This document shows positions 33,080-42,211 of a DNA stretch of 64,000 nucleotides, piece by piece. The DNA comes from Candidatus Latescibacterota bacterium (GTDB lineage Bacteria; Latescibacterota; UBA2968; UBA8231): contig SLHA01000021.1 in assembly GCA_007136405.1 (NCBI GenBank), forward strand, positions 1-64,000, read 5' to 3'. The translations under genes were made by a program, and so were the position numbers. Within the stretch, counting starts at the first letter, position 1; each line of letters starts with the position of its first letter. The notes under the pieces are model-generated. The model ran no database searches, had not been told where the DNA came from, and saw only the letters and a list, made by a program, of their open reading frames with translations.

Positions 33080-34252
33080 TCATTGCAGCAATGTCAAAGC
33101 CGACTGCGGTGTCAACTGGGCCTGACTGAGCATGGCGGTCGCAGCCTGTGACAGAATCTGAGACCGGGTAAAACGTGTAATCTCAGCAGCGATGTCGGCA
33201 TCGCGCACCGCAGCCTCTGAATTCGTGTTGTACTCGATCGAATTACCCGTGAAACCGATCGTGTGCTGCAGACGGTTCATCGCAGCACCGAGGGCGCCAC
33301 GCTGGTTGGAGACGGTCTCGATGGCCTGATCGATCCTTGCGAGGGAGGCCCGAGCGCCGGCCCGGGTACTCAGCGAAATCCCGTTCAGATTCAGCGTGGC
33401 ACCGCTGGCTCGCATGTCACTCATGCTGAGTTCGATCCGGTCGGCGGCAACATCACTGGCGCCCACCTGGAACGACCCCCTGGTGGCTACTTCCACCTGC
33501 AGCGTTGCACCGTCCAGATCGCCCTTGACGTAGTTGCCCGGCGCATCGGCGACACCGTCGCCCACCAGAACCACCTGTACACCCAGCCGGTCGAAATTCA
33601 GCACAGCAGTCGTCCCTACGGCCACCGCGTCATTCCGGTCGAGAAGGGCGCCAATGCTGATCGTCTGGCCGATGGTACCGTTGGTCAGCGTTATCAGACC
33701 GTCAGCAGCTGAATCCGTAAAGGTGTAGGTTCCGGCCGGCAGGCCGGAGACTCTGACTCGGCTCACTCCCGTGGTCGCGCTGGCACTGATCGCGGTGGAC
33801 GCCACAGGGTCGACCTGATTGCCGCAACCGGTCAACAGAACCGTGTCGTTATATACGGTCGAATGAGCGATTCGATCGATCTCCTGCCGAATCTGGTTGA
33901 CCTCGGCCTCGATCGACTCACGGTTCCTATCGTTGACCGTACTGCTGGACGCCTGCACGGCCAGCTCGCGCAACCGGAGGAGCTTGGCGCTCACCTCGTT
34001 GAGCGCTCCTTCCGCCACCTGAACCAGATTCGCACCCATTACGGCGTTGCGAACCCCCATGCGCAAGCCCGAGATCCGGGCACGGAAGCCCTCGGATATG
34101 CTAAGGCCTGCAGCGTCATCGTCGGCAGCAGTGATGCGCAGACCGGATGACAGGCGCTGCAGACGAGTATTGAGATCCCGGTTGGTCGCGGACATGTGCC
34201 GCCGAGTGTTGATGGCGGCCAGATTGTTGGAAACGTTGAGGGCAACGGCCAT
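33080..34252 (-). CDS. Flagellin paralogue 2
   Basis: A 390-aa flagellin: NVSNNLAAINTRRHMSATNR, LQRLSSGLRITAADDDAAGL, RISGLRMGVRNAVMGANLVQ, C-terminal AMNRLQHTIGFTGNSIEYNT and AMLSQAQLTPQSALTLLQ. It is the most divergent of the three: NAVMGANL replaces the NAEQGTSL type, and NSIEYNTNSEA replaces ENAIENIxAxES. A single Cys is seen in LLTGCGNQV. AGGGAGG lies 7 bases before the ATG. It has its own sigma-28-like promoter. Confidence 0.96.
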   Translation of the reverse strand: MAVALNVSNNLAAINTRRHMSATNRDLNTRLQRLSSGLRITAADDDAAGLSISEGFRARISGLRMGVRNAVMGANLVQVAEGALNEVSAKLLRLRELAVQASSSTVNDRNRESIEAEVNQIRQEIDRIAHSTVYNDTVLLTGCGNQVDPVASTAISASATTGVSRVRVSGLPAGTYTFTDSAADGLITLTNGTIGQTISIGALLDRNDAVAVGTTAVLNFDRLGVQVVLVGDGVADAPGNYVKGDLDGATLQVEVATRGSFQVGASDVAADRIELSMSDMRASGATLNLNGISLSTRAGARASLARIDQAIETVSNQRGALGAAMNRLQHTIGFTGNSIEYNTNSEAAVRDADIAAEITRFTRSQILSQAATAMLSQAQLTPQSALTLLQ

Positions 34253-34360
34253 AACTCATCCTCCCTGTCACCTGGCTGTGCTGGTGTCACACAGACTCCG
34301 CGTAGTCGAGCCCGCACATTGATATCAATTGATACCACTTGACACCGCTACTTACTACTT

Positions 34361-34387
34361 GTATCGACCAGGTCCAGGCACTCTTGA
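34361..34387 (-). promoter_or_regulatory. Sigma-28-type promoter of flagellin 2
   Basis: On the minus strand TCAAG (34383-34387) and GTCGATAC (34361-34368) fit the FliA consensus with one mismatch in the -35 core, two mismatches in the -10 (G-T-CGATA-C) and exactly the consensus spacing. The ATG is about 105 bases downstream. Confidence 0.6.
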
Positions 34388-34415
34388 GTACTATCTGCCA
34401 CCCTCGTCCATCATA

Positions 34416-35852
34416 TCACTGCAGCAGCTGGAGCGCTGTCTGCGGCAAGGCGTTGGCCTGAGCCACCATGGCTGTGGCCGCCTGCGTGAGGATCTGACTG
34501 GTGGTAAAGGAAGAGATCTCGGCCGCCATATCGGCATCACGTATCGCCGATTCCGCCGCCGACAGGTTCTCGATGGCGTTTTCCAGATTGGCCATGGTGT
34601 AGCTCAGGCGATTCTGCACGGATCCCAGTTCGCCGCGCTGGCGGGTCACCGCCAGAATCGCGGTATCGACACGCGAAATGGCCGCTCTGGAGCTTTCCTG
34701 GTTGGCCACGGACAGCCCCGACAGATTCAACAACGGACCGCTGGCCCGCATGTCGCCGATGCTCAGCTCTATCCTGTTGGATGCCGTTTCGTTGGGCCCC
34801 ACCTGCAGGGTGCCGCCCGTCCCGGGCTGGATGACGATCTGTTTACCGTCAAGGCGTCCGTCGATAAAGACGTTGGCATTCACCAGACCCAGGATATCGC
34901 TCATATCGTTGACGAGATGGCCCGCCGTTTCGATCTGCACCTCGTCCAGGGCAGCCTCATACCTGGCCGACCCGGGCGGCGACATGCCGGAGAGAACCGT
35001 ATCGAGCTGCACGGCGATGTCGCTCAACGACGCGCCGGGTGGAATGGCCGCTACTTCGTTGCCGATGACGATATTTCCGCCCGCTCCGCCATCGGCAGCC
35101 TGGCTTTTCAGTTTTGTCCCGTCGGCGTCGACACCCGCTCCGATCAGCGTGATCTGCACGCCCAGGCGGTCGAAGTTGGCCACGATAGTGGTGCCGGTGG
35201 CCACGAGATTGCGGTCGGCGTCCCGGTCGAGTGCAGTACCCAGATCGATGGACTGCTTGAGGATCGTCCCGTCCGGCTGCGTCACCGACAGGGTAATCTG
35301 GTTGTCGTCCGCACGGAGGTCTTCGAACTGGTAAACCCCGGGGATCGCTCCGGAGACTCCGACTTCGCTCACCCCGGAGAACCCGTCGAGGGCAGTGGAA
35401 AGCTGGCTGTCCTGGGCGACGGTGTTGCCGAAGCCGGTCAGCAGGATCTGATCGTTGTAGGTCGTCGACAGGGCGATGCGATCGATTTCCGCCGCCAGTT
35501 GGTTGAACTCGGCCGACAGCCCCTCCCGGTTGGCATCGTTGATCGTGGAGTTGGACGATTGAACCGCCAGCTCGCGCATGCGCCGGAGCATGTTGTTTAC
35601 TTCGTTGAGCGAACCCTCCGCCAATTGGATCAGGCTGGTTCCCTGTTCCGCATTGCGCACCCCCTGACGCATGCCCAAAATCTCCGCACGCATCCCTTCC
35701 GACACCGACAGACCAGCCGCATCATCGGCTCCACGGTTGATCCGCAGCCCCGATGACAGACGTTCGACCCGCTTGGTGAAGTCGGCGCTGTTGGCGTTGA
35801 GATGCCGCTGCGCATTGATGGATGTGATGTTGTTACCAAGGCGTATCGGCAT
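34416..35852 (-). CDS. Flagellin paralogue 3 (largest)
   Basis: The ATG at 35852 has AAAGGAGG 6 bases upstream and gives 478 aa; codons further upstream are non-coding. Conserved ends: NNITSINAQRHLNANSADFT, VERLSSGLRINRGADDAAGL, RQGVRNAEQGTSLIQLAEGS; C-terminal SVQNRLSYTMANLENAIENL and TAMVAQANALPQTALQLLQ. The central D2/D3-like domain (about 170-370) is nearly 100 residues longer than in the other two flagellins, with an acidic segment. It is the promoter-proximal flagellin and the only one with a sigma-54-type promoter. Confidence 0.97.
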   Translation of the reverse strand: MPIRLGNNITSINAQRHLNANSADFTKRVERLSSGLRINRGADDAAGLSVSEGMRAEILGMRQGVRNAEQGTSLIQLAEGSLNEVNNMLRRMRELAVQSSNSTINDANREGLSAEFNQLAAEIDRIALSTTYNDQILLTGFGNTVAQDSQLSTALDGFSGVSEVGVSGAIPGVYQFEDLRADDNQITLSVTQPDGTILKQSIDLGTALDRDADRNLVATGTTIVANFDRLGVQITLIGAGVDADGTKLKSQAADGGAGGNIVIGNEVAAIPPGASLSDIAVQLDTVLSGMSPPGSARYEAALDEVQIETAGHLVNDMSDILGLVNANVFIDGRLDGKQIVIQPGTGGTLQVGPNETASNRIELSIGDMRASGPLLNLSGLSVANQESSRAAISRVDTAILAVTRQRGELGSVQNRLSYTMANLENAIENLSAAESAIRDADMAAEISSFTTSQILTQAATAMVAQANALPQTALQLLQ

Positions 35853-35959
35853 GACAGACCTCCTTTGTCGCCGGCCTATGGGGCCCAGGTCGCCAGGCCC
35901 GGATACCTTGCCTTCCGGCCCGCGCACGCCTGCCGGAATGGCTTTGCTGGAGACCGTTA

Positions 35960-35976
35960 AGCAATCCGCATGCCAA
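35960..35976 (-). promoter_or_regulatory. Sigma-54-type promoter of flagellin 3
   Basis: On the minus strand TTGGCATGCGGATTGCT fits the RpoN consensus YTGGCACGRNNNTTGCW: the -24 GG and -12 GC are exactly 10 bases apart and TTGCT is intact. The ATG lies about 97 bases after the predicted start. It lies in a 352-base gap with no other feature identified. A sigma-28 site was not found there. Confidence 0.75.
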
Positions 35977-36204
35977 CCACCCAACAGCAGTCGAAAAACA
36001 CATCTAACATGTTGTCTTTTTGTTACTTATAACGACACTTCGACCGGCTTGCACGCAACGTTGGGGGGTGTGATGGAGAGGGTGGGGAAAAAACGCGAAC
36101 GGAGGTGGAAATGATTGCCTTGTAACCGGGAAAGCAATCGCGCCTCGATGAGCAGGATGGCCACCGCGACCGGGACCTACCAACTCAGTTACGGCCTGAT
36201 CCGC

Positions 36205-38193
36205 TCATCCACCAAGCTGGCGCTGCTGATCACGGCACATGCGGGCGGCTGCGGCGACTCCCAGGCGTTCATAGCAGTCCCCCAACCGGCCGAAAACGAC
36301 CGCATCTCCCGGGTGCGCTTGCAGCAGCATTTCAAAGCGGCTGATGGCCTGCCAGTAAACGCCACGGGTGTAGTACAGTTCACCCAGCGCCCGGTGTGCG
36401 GCCCGGGCGTCTGCATCCAGCGCCGCTGCCGCCAGCAGAGCCAGCTCGGCACATCTAGCCAGATTGCGCCGCAGCAGTTCCGCGCCCAGACGCAGCAGCG
36501 TACGTGCCGTGCCGGAAGCCGAATCCATCTCAGACTCGATATCCGGGAAACGTGCGATGATCTCGCTGGCCAACCCGTGCGTCGCCGCTGCGTCACCACC
36601 GACGGCTTGCACCACCAGCAACCCCAGGTCGATGTCGAGCAGTTCCGCCCGGCGCTGCCGCACCTGTTCGAACCACGCTCCGGCCTCCGCATACCGTTCC
36701 TGCTCCAGCAACAGATGCGCCAGGTTGGCGCGCGCCTCGACGCCGTCAAGGTCGTGTTCCAGGGCCTCCCGGTACAGTGTCTCCGCGCGTGCGAAATCGT
36801 TTTTCTTGCGGGCAATGTACCCCATGTTGAGCCGCGCCGGCGTTTGCTCCGGATCTTGTTGCACGACCGCAGCAAAGCACGCCTCGGCCTGTTCCAGCTC
36901 GCCTTCGTTCAGCAGCAGGGCTCCCAGGTTGAAAAGATGCTGCAGGTTGCCGGGATCGATCGTCCTGGCCTCCTCCAGCGCCTGGCGAGCCCCCACATTG
37001 TTTCCCTGCTGTTGGCACAGTTCCGACACCAAACCCAATGCCTGGCTCCTGCGGGGGACCGGCACCTGCGCTGCCTGCCGGAACGAGTGCTCCGCCCGTG
37101 ACAGTTCCTCACGGCCCTGATAGGCTTGACCGGCCAGTATATGGGCGGAGTACAGCATCTCATCGTAGTCGAGTGGGAAAAAGGTCGGTTGGCGGCCCGT
37201 GGCCGGTACGGACAGCGCATAGGGCAAAGCGAGATCGTATTCTGCGCGCCGCACCAACACCTCGGCCAGTGACAGACGGGTCAGGACATAGTCCGGATCT
37301 TCCCGCTCAGCCCACCGCATACAATGCAGTGCTGCATCCAGATCCCCCAGTTTGAGATAGGTGCGTCCCAGAAAAAGCAGCGCGGTGGTGTAGACCACGT
37401 AATTCCGCTCCGCAAGGCAGCGACTGTCATAGATGATTCGCCGGTACTCCGCCTCGGCTTGGCGCAGCTGTCCGGTCGTGTGATAGATCAGGGCCACGTG
37501 GGAACGCACGATATAGTTGTCGGGATGAGCGACCAACCAGCGCTCCATGATCGCCAGGTACCGCTCCTTCTTGGCTTTCACGATGCCCACCGTCGGGTAC
37601 CCCGTGTGCAGCACCCGGATGTCCGTCGGCACCAGACTGATGCCCAGGCGCGTCAGTGACGGGGTGACCTGCTCGTGCACGGGCAACTCGAATTCCACAC
37701 CCGGACGGTTGGGGAACAATCTCAGCTGCAGGCATGAGACGCGTTCATAGCCTTGATCGTCCAGAACGAAGAAATATCCCCGAGGCTGCCCGCGAGATAG
37801 CAGATGGCGTATCTTGGCGTGCTCGTTCGATGGCAGCACGTCATCGGCGTCCAGCCACATGATCCAGTCGCCGGTAGCCAGCTCCAGAGACCTGTTGCGC
37901 GCCGCCGCGAAATCGTCACACCAGGCGAAGTCGGCCAGGCGAGCTCCGTATTGCTGCGCCAGCGCTCTGGTGCCGTCACGCGACCCCGTGTCGACGACGA
38001 CGATCTCGTCCACCAATCCCGCCACGCTGTCCAGGCAGCGCCCCAACCGCTTCTCCTCGTCACGAACGATCATGCACAGCGACAGACGCGGACGCGAATC
38101 GTCCCTCGCGGTTGCCGGTGAGCCCCGATCCGCCGCGGTTGCCGGTGACGATGCGGGACCGGTGGCTCGGTCTGCTACCTTAACGGTGGCCAT
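36205..38193 (-). CDS. Family-2 glycosyltransferase with long TPR array; candidate flagellin glycosyltransferase
   Basis: A 662-aa protein. After a low-complexity Ala/Ser/Asp N-terminus (about 35 residues) comes a GT2 domain: SLCMIVRDEEKRLGRCLDSV, GLVDEIVVVDTGSRDGT, FAWCDDFAAARNRSLE and the metal-binding WIMWLDADDVL. From about residue 230 to the end there are about eight to ten TPR-type helix pairs (for example QLRQAEAEYRRIIYD and NLGALLLNEGELEQAEACFA). TPR arrays in glycosyltransferases usually bind the protein acceptor. The gene starts 13 bases after csrA and is followed by the flagellin genes, so flagellin is the likely acceptor. The sugar is unknown. Confidence 0.85.
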   Translation of the reverse strand: MATVKVADRATGPASSPATAADRGSPATARDDSRPRLSLCMIVRDEEKRLGRCLDSVAGLVDEIVVVDTGSRDGTRALAQQYGARLADFAWCDDFAAARNRSLELATGDWIMWLDADDVLPSNEHAKIRHLLSRGQPRGYFFVLDDQGYERVSCLQLRLFPNRPGVEFELPVHEQVTPSLTRLGISLVPTDIRVLHTGYPTVGIVKAKKERYLAIMERWLVAHPDNYIVRSHVALIYHTTGQLRQAEAEYRRIIYDSRCLAERNYVVYTTALLFLGRTYLKLGDLDAALHCMRWAEREDPDYVLTRLSLAEVLVRRAEYDLALPYALSVPATGRQPTFFPLDYDEMLYSAHILAGQAYQGREELSRAEHSFRQAAQVPVPRRSQALGLVSELCQQQGNNVGARQALEEARTIDPGNLQHLFNLGALLLNEGELEQAEACFAAVVQQDPEQTPARLNMGYIARKKNDFARAETLYREALEHDLDGVEARANLAHLLLEQERYAEAGAWFEQVRQRRAELLDIDLGLLVVQAVGGDAAATHGLASEIIARFPDIESEMDSASGTARTLLRLGAELLRRNLARCAELALLAAAALDADARAAHRALGELYYTRGVYWQAISRFEMLLQAHPGDAVVFGRLGDCYERLGVAAAARMCRDQQRQLGG

Positions 38194-38206
38194 GGGATTC
38201 GGGCAA

Positions 38207-38443
38207 TCAGCTGCCGGATTCTTTCAACGCCTGACTCAAGCGGCTGAGCGCCGAGGAGTCGCCCGCGGCAGCGAGTTCGTTTTCTTTCTTGATGCGTTCA
38301 TAGACTTCTCCCCGATGTATCGACACATCACCCGGCGCATCGATTCCGAGACGAATCTGCCGCCCCTGCATCTCCAGGACAGTGACGCGTATCTCACTTC
38401 CTATGACGATACTTTCACCCGCTTTGCGCGTTAGTACCAGCAT
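38207..38443 (-). CDS. csrA: Translational regulator CsrA
   Basis: The start MLVLTRKAGESIVIG at 38443 gives 78 aa, the usual size is 60-75. RNA-binding residues of strands 1 and 5 are present (LTRK and RLGIDAPGDVSIHREE-type, here RLGIDAPGDVSIHRGEVYER), followed by an Ala/Ser-rich tail. CsrA blocks flagellin translation by binding GGA motifs at the ribosome-binding site. Immediately upstream is fliW, its antagonist. Confidence 0.97.
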   Translation of the reverse strand: MLVLTRKAGESIVIGSEIRVTVLEMQGRQIRLGIDAPGDVSIHRGEVYERIKKENELAAAGDSSALSRLSQALKESGS

Positions 38444-38501
38444 CCTGATCTTCCCTGACAGTTGGCGGATCCGGTAGCTGCCGGCAACCTCGGTCCGTAT
38501 T

Positions 38502-38957
38502 TCACCTGTCCCGCCCGGCGGCCACCAGCCGGTGCCTGGTGTGATACCGGTCATCCACCAGAATCATTTGCTTGGCCAGCATGGAATCCGTGTTGATGCA
38601 TACGGGGCCTTTGAGGTTGACGGTAACATCCTCGGTTCTTTCGCTCAACGTCACCAGAGCGTACAGCGAGAGCTGCTCCGCCCGGCTCACGTCCAACCCG
38701 GCCATATCCTCCGGGTTGATCGCCGGGTCGTAGTCCGGCCAGACCAGCGTGGGATCCACCAGGACGAAGCCCAACCGAGGCTCTTCCAGCGACAACAGAC
38801 GCATGAAGGGATGTTCTTCCTCCGCCTCCACGATCCCGTACACTCTGAAGCGTTCGAATCCGGGCAGCCCATGCGGAAACGTGACGACAGCGGAACGGTC
38901 GATACTCACTCGACCGAAACTCGCGTTCTCGAAGATGATCTTGTTCGATTCAGCCAT
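38502..38957 (-). CDS. fliW: Flagellar assembly factor FliW
   Basis: The ATG at 38957 has GGAGAAGG upstream and gives 151 aa. Family motifs: TFPHGLPGFERFRVYGIV, FMRLLSLEEPRLGFVLVDP, SLYALVTLSE, VTVNLKGPVCINTDSMLAKQ (written in part) and a C-terminal YHTRHRL. FliW binds flagellin in the cytoplasm and, when flagellin is exported, is free to sequester CsrA, relieving flagellin translation. The flgL-fliW-csrA order is widely conserved outside gammaproteobacteria. Confidence 0.96.
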   Translation of the reverse strand: MAESNKIIFENASFGRVSIDRSAVVTFPHGLPGFERFRVYGIVEAEEEHPFMRLLSLEEPRLGFVLVDPTLVWPDYDPAINPEDMAGLDVSRAEQLSLYALVTLSERTEDVTVNLKGPVCINTDSMLAKQMILVDDRYHTRHRLVAAGRDR

Positions 38958-39032
38958 TTCACCTTCTCCTGAAGCGGCCACCAGGCTGCAGGCCGTTCCG
39001 GCCCGTGAGCGCAGTGCGCGCTAACAGGATTT

Positions 39033-40145
39033 CTAGAGATAATCCATCAAGGTTCGCGACATGAGGGCGCTACTGGACGCAAGGGCGGCCTGCAGGATGT
39101 CCTGCTCCTGACTCAGGTTGACCACCGTTGCGGCGATGTCCACAGCTTCGTTGTCGGCCAGGATGGACTTCATTTCCCCAGCCACGCGGTCCAGCATTCC
39201 ACGGGTGGACTCCAGGCGATGTACTCTTGAACCCACGGATCCCCGAACCGCTGAGAACCGGTCCCGCATTGACGCCAATTGCCCCAGCGTGCCACGCACC
39301 GCATCGGTGTCATTCTGCCGTAGGGCGTCTCGCAGCTCGATCAGCGCCGCAAACGGATTGGTCTGACGAACGGCATAGCGGTCGCGCATTTCCCGCAGAT
39401 GGGTACCGAGCTCGGGACTCATTTCATCTGTGTCCGGCGCGGTGGCGTCCAGAAAATTCGTCAATTCGTCAAGCGTGATACGCGCGTCATCACCGAATAA
39501 TTCGCGGAGTTTTTCTACATCGGTTGGCGCCAGGTGATCCGGGACTCTGCCCAGGGGGATGGTGATGGCTGGTGGATTGGAGAACACCTCCGGACCAGGG
39601 ACATTGACCGGCACGACGATCCCCGCGCCGATCTCGCGGTTGATGTCACCCTGGATATCACCGCTGGCCTCGACCCCGATGATGCTCCCGTCCGCATCAC
39701 GCCGGGCCACATATGGCGGCGCCGTGGTCCGGGTCCCGGAAAAGATATGGCTGCCAAGATGACGGCTCTCGCTCAGGGCCAGCGCATGCTCCAGAGACTG
39801 ATCTACCTGGTTGGCCATGGCCTGGCGTTGTGCGGCATTGTAGGTGCTGGAGGCTCCCTGTATGGCCAACCCTCTGGCTTCCATGAACAGCGTCTCCAGA
39901 TCGCTCAGAGCCTTCTCTGCCAGGCCCAGCCAACCGATGCCGTCCTGGATGTTCCTGTCGAACTGTTCGATATGGCGCAATTCGGAGCGCAGAGCCAGCG
40001 AACGCTGAACCGCTGCGGGATCGTCAGACAGTCTGTTGAGCCGGCTTCCCGAGGCCAGCTCGTTCTGAAAGCGAACCACACGCTGGTAGGAGCGATTCAG
40101 ATTGCTCACCAGGTTGCTTGCAGCCATCTGGGTTGTAACGCGCAT
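39033..40145 (-). CDS. flgL: Flagellar hook-filament junction protein FlgL (HAP3)
   Basis: A 370-aa flagellin homologue: N-terminal MRVTTQMAASNLVSNLNRSY, FQNELASGSRLNRLSDDPAA; C-terminal VDIAATVVNLSQEQDILQAA, then ASSALMSRTLMDYL. It joins the filament to the hook together with FlgK. GGGAGG lies 7 bases before the ATG. It lies between flgK and fliW. Confidence 0.96.
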   Translation of the reverse strand: MRVTTQMAASNLVSNLNRSYQRVVRFQNELASGSRLNRLSDDPAAVQRSLALRSELRHIEQFDRNIQDGIGWLGLAEKALSDLETLFMEARGLAIQGASSTYNAAQRQAMANQVDQSLEHALALSESRHLGSHIFSGTRTTAPPYVARRDADGSIIGVEASGDIQGDINREIGAGIVVPVNVPGPEVFSNPPAITIPLGRVPDHLAPTDVEKLRELFGDDARITLDELTNFLDATAPDTDEMSPELGTHLREMRDRYAVRQTNPFAALIELRDALRQNDTDAVRGTLGQLASMRDRFSAVRGSVGSRVHRLESTRGMLDRVAGEMKSILADNEAVDIAATVVNLSQEQDILQAALASSSALMSRTLMDYL

Positions 40146-40222
40146 CGATGTCCTCCCGGGAACCGTCCAGAATATACCGGTGGCTTCTGTCCGCCTGCAA
40201 GCCGACTCCGGTCTTCGCGGCG

Positions 40223-41647
40223 TCAGATATTCAATACGACCTGCATGAGCGTATCGATCATGGAAACGCTGCGTGCCGCGGCCTGATAGGCATGCTGGAA
40301 CATCACCAGTTGGGCGGCTTCGTCGTTGAGCGAAACCCCCTGTATGCTCTGCCGTCTGTTTTCCAGTTCCTGCGCGTAGAGGCGATGGTTCGAAGCCATG
40401 GTTTGTGCCGCCTGGCTACGCGTTCCCAGTTCACCAAGCAGTTGGGTGTAATACCTTTCCGGCGTAACCGTACCTCCGGCCAGCAGCCTCCGATCCCGCA
40501 ACTGGCTGATGGCCAGCGCCGCGGCGTTGTCCCCCGCATGCCCGTCGCCGGACACCGCGACATGGTCGAGATCGTCGAGAATGGCCTGATCCAGCGCAAA
40601 ACCGCTGGCCGTGGTTCCGTCGGCGGCGAAGAAGTCGATGCCGGTCGTGCCGTTGAGTCCATAAGCATTGCGATGGATGTCGTTGACCTCCCGGGTCAAC
40701 GTATAGGCGATGTCGTCCAGACCACGCAGGAGATCCGGCACCACGTCGTCACGCACCTCGAGCAGACCGCCGAGACGCCCGCCGCGCAGCTGCACCGGGG
40801 TGCGAGAATCGGAGAAATAGACTGTTGAAATCCCGGCATCGCCCGGCGCATTCCCGCGTACATGCAGGTGCACCATACGATCCCCGGTCAGGACATCATG
40901 ACCTCGGACCATCAAGGACACCTGACCGTCCTCGCGTTTCATAGCGCTCAGATCCATGTGCTCCGCCAGCTGTTCCACCAGTCGATCGCGCTGATCCTGA
41001 AGATCACCGGATCCACTGGCGTCAAACTGGCGGGCGGCAATCTGAGTGTTCAGCCCGGCCACCCGGTCCAACAGATCATTGATCGCGGCCACGGCATCCC
41101 GGATCTGCCGGTCCAACTGAAGGCGGGACTCCGTGAGCTGCGCCTGCAGGCTGTTCACCGTGCTGGTGAGAATCTGGCCTTCCTGGCGCACCACGGCTCG
41201 AGCGGCACCGTTGTCCGGCGCATTGGCCAGGTCCTGCCAGGCATTCCAGAAACGGCTGAGGGAGCCGCTGACGCCGATACCCGACGACTGGTCGAACACC
41301 GCACCTGCCTCGCTGGGTCCCGGTCCGGCGGGTTCATTGAACAACGCTTCGATGCCTTTCAGGGTTGTCTCCAGCGCCTCCCACTTGCCCAGCACCTGGT
41401 TCTGCACCAGCACCTGCGCATCGACGAAAGCATTGCGCTGGCGTTCGATGCTGGCGGCATCCGCTCCGGTGCCTATGCCCCCAAGCGTTCCCGAAACAGC
41501 GCTTTCAAGGTTCACCCGGCGGCGCGAATAACCGGGAGTATTGGCATTGGCGATGTTGTGGCCTGTGGTGTTGATGGCCACCTGCTGTGCCTGCAGGGCG
41601 CGGCGGCCGATCTCCAGGCCGTGGTTGGCTGTCGAGGTAATTGCCAT
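40223..41647 (-). CDS. flgK: Flagellar hook-associated protein FlgK (HAP1)
   Basis: A 474-aa protein with rod/hook-type N-terminus (GLEIGRRALQAQQVAINTTG, HNIANANTPGYSRRRVNLES), the central pattern INDLLDRVAGLNTQI and RDRLVEQLAEHMDLS, and the C-terminus GVSLNDEAAQLVMFQHAYQA, then ARSVSMIDTLMQVVLNI. It is the first junction protein between hook and filament. FlgN, its export chaperone, is encoded directly before it. Confidence 0.97.
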   Translation of the reverse strand: MAITSTANHGLEIGRRALQAQQVAINTTGHNIANANTPGYSRRRVNLESAVSGTLGGIGTGADAASIERQRNAFVDAQVLVQNQVLGKWEALETTLKGIEALFNEPAGPGPSEAGAVFDQSSGIGVSGSLSRFWNAWQDLANAPDNGAARAVVRQEGQILTSTVNSLQAQLTESRLQLDRQIRDAVAAINDLLDRVAGLNTQIAARQFDASGSGDLQDQRDRLVEQLAEHMDLSAMKREDGQVSLMVRGHDVLTGDRMVHLHVRGNAPGDAGISTVYFSDSRTPVQLRGGRLGGLLEVRDDVVPDLLRGLDDIAYTLTREVNDIHRNAYGLNGTTGIDFFAADGTTASGFALDQAILDDLDHVAVSGDGHAGDNAAALAISQLRDRRLLAGGTVTPERYYTQLLGELGTRSQAAQTMASNHRLYAQELENRRQSIQGVSLNDEAAQLVMFQHAYQAAARSVSMIDTLMQVVLNI

Positions 41648-41665
41648 CGATCTGTCGCTTGCCTT

Positions 41666-42169
41666 TCAGACGGTCTGATTGAGCACCGTTCGTTGTCCCT
41701 GACCCCGCCGCACCCGTCCGAACTGACCATACATACCCGTGGCCGGTGAACCACCGGTGAGAATGTCAAGGCAGCGTTCGGTGTAGCGCATCGACTGCCG
41801 GATCAGAAAGGCGTTATGGTCGCTGACGCGACGAATACACTCGCCCAGTTCCCGCAGCACCGTTCGCATGCGCCCCAGTTCCTCGCCTCCCTCGCCTTGC
41901 AGCAGATCGACCAGACAGGCCAGGCTGGCATCTACCGGACCGTCTGACCGGGCCTGCGCCAGGCGCTGGACCCACTGCACCCGCCGTTGCTCGCACTGCC
42001 CGGCTTCTGCGGCCGTGCGTTCCTGCTCGGCAACACTGGCTTCTATGCCCGTCGCATCGTTATCGACGATGGCACGCTGCATCTCCTGCATCGATTCCAG
42101 AAGCCGGTTGAACAAGCGGATTTCATCGTTGATGATATCCACCAGCGTTTGTACGTCTGGATCGTTCAT
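41666..42169 (-). CDS. flgN: FlgN-type export chaperone for FlgK/FlgL
   Basis: A 167-aa mostly helical protein: VQTLVDIINDEIRLFNRLLE, SMQEMQRAIVDNDATGIEAS and a Glu/Arg-rich middle match the weakly conserved FlgN family. The position immediately before flgK-flgL supports the call. The C-terminal region (MYGQFGRVRRGQGQRTVLNQ) is the GxYgxxGrxxxxxxxxxxxQ motif common in FlgN/FliT-like and FlgM-adjacent proteins. Confidence 0.8.
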   Translation of the reverse strand: MNDPDVQTLVDIINDEIRLFNRLLESMQEMQRAIVDNDATGIEASVAEQERTAAEAGQCEQRRVQWVQRLAQARSDGPVDASLACLVDLLQGEGGEELGRMRTVLRELGECIRRVSDHNAFLIRQSMRYTERCLDILTGGSPATGMYGQFGRVRRGQGQRTVLNQTV

Positions 42170-42211
42170 CGCGGTTTCCTTCCTGTGGACACGCAGGCGA
42201 CAACCGAGCCC

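Noticed and set aside
36020-36050. Sigma-28 promoter for flagellin 3
   Set aside because: GTCGTTATAA resembles the -10 but no TAAAG-like element occurs at the required distance; the sigma-54 site is far better.
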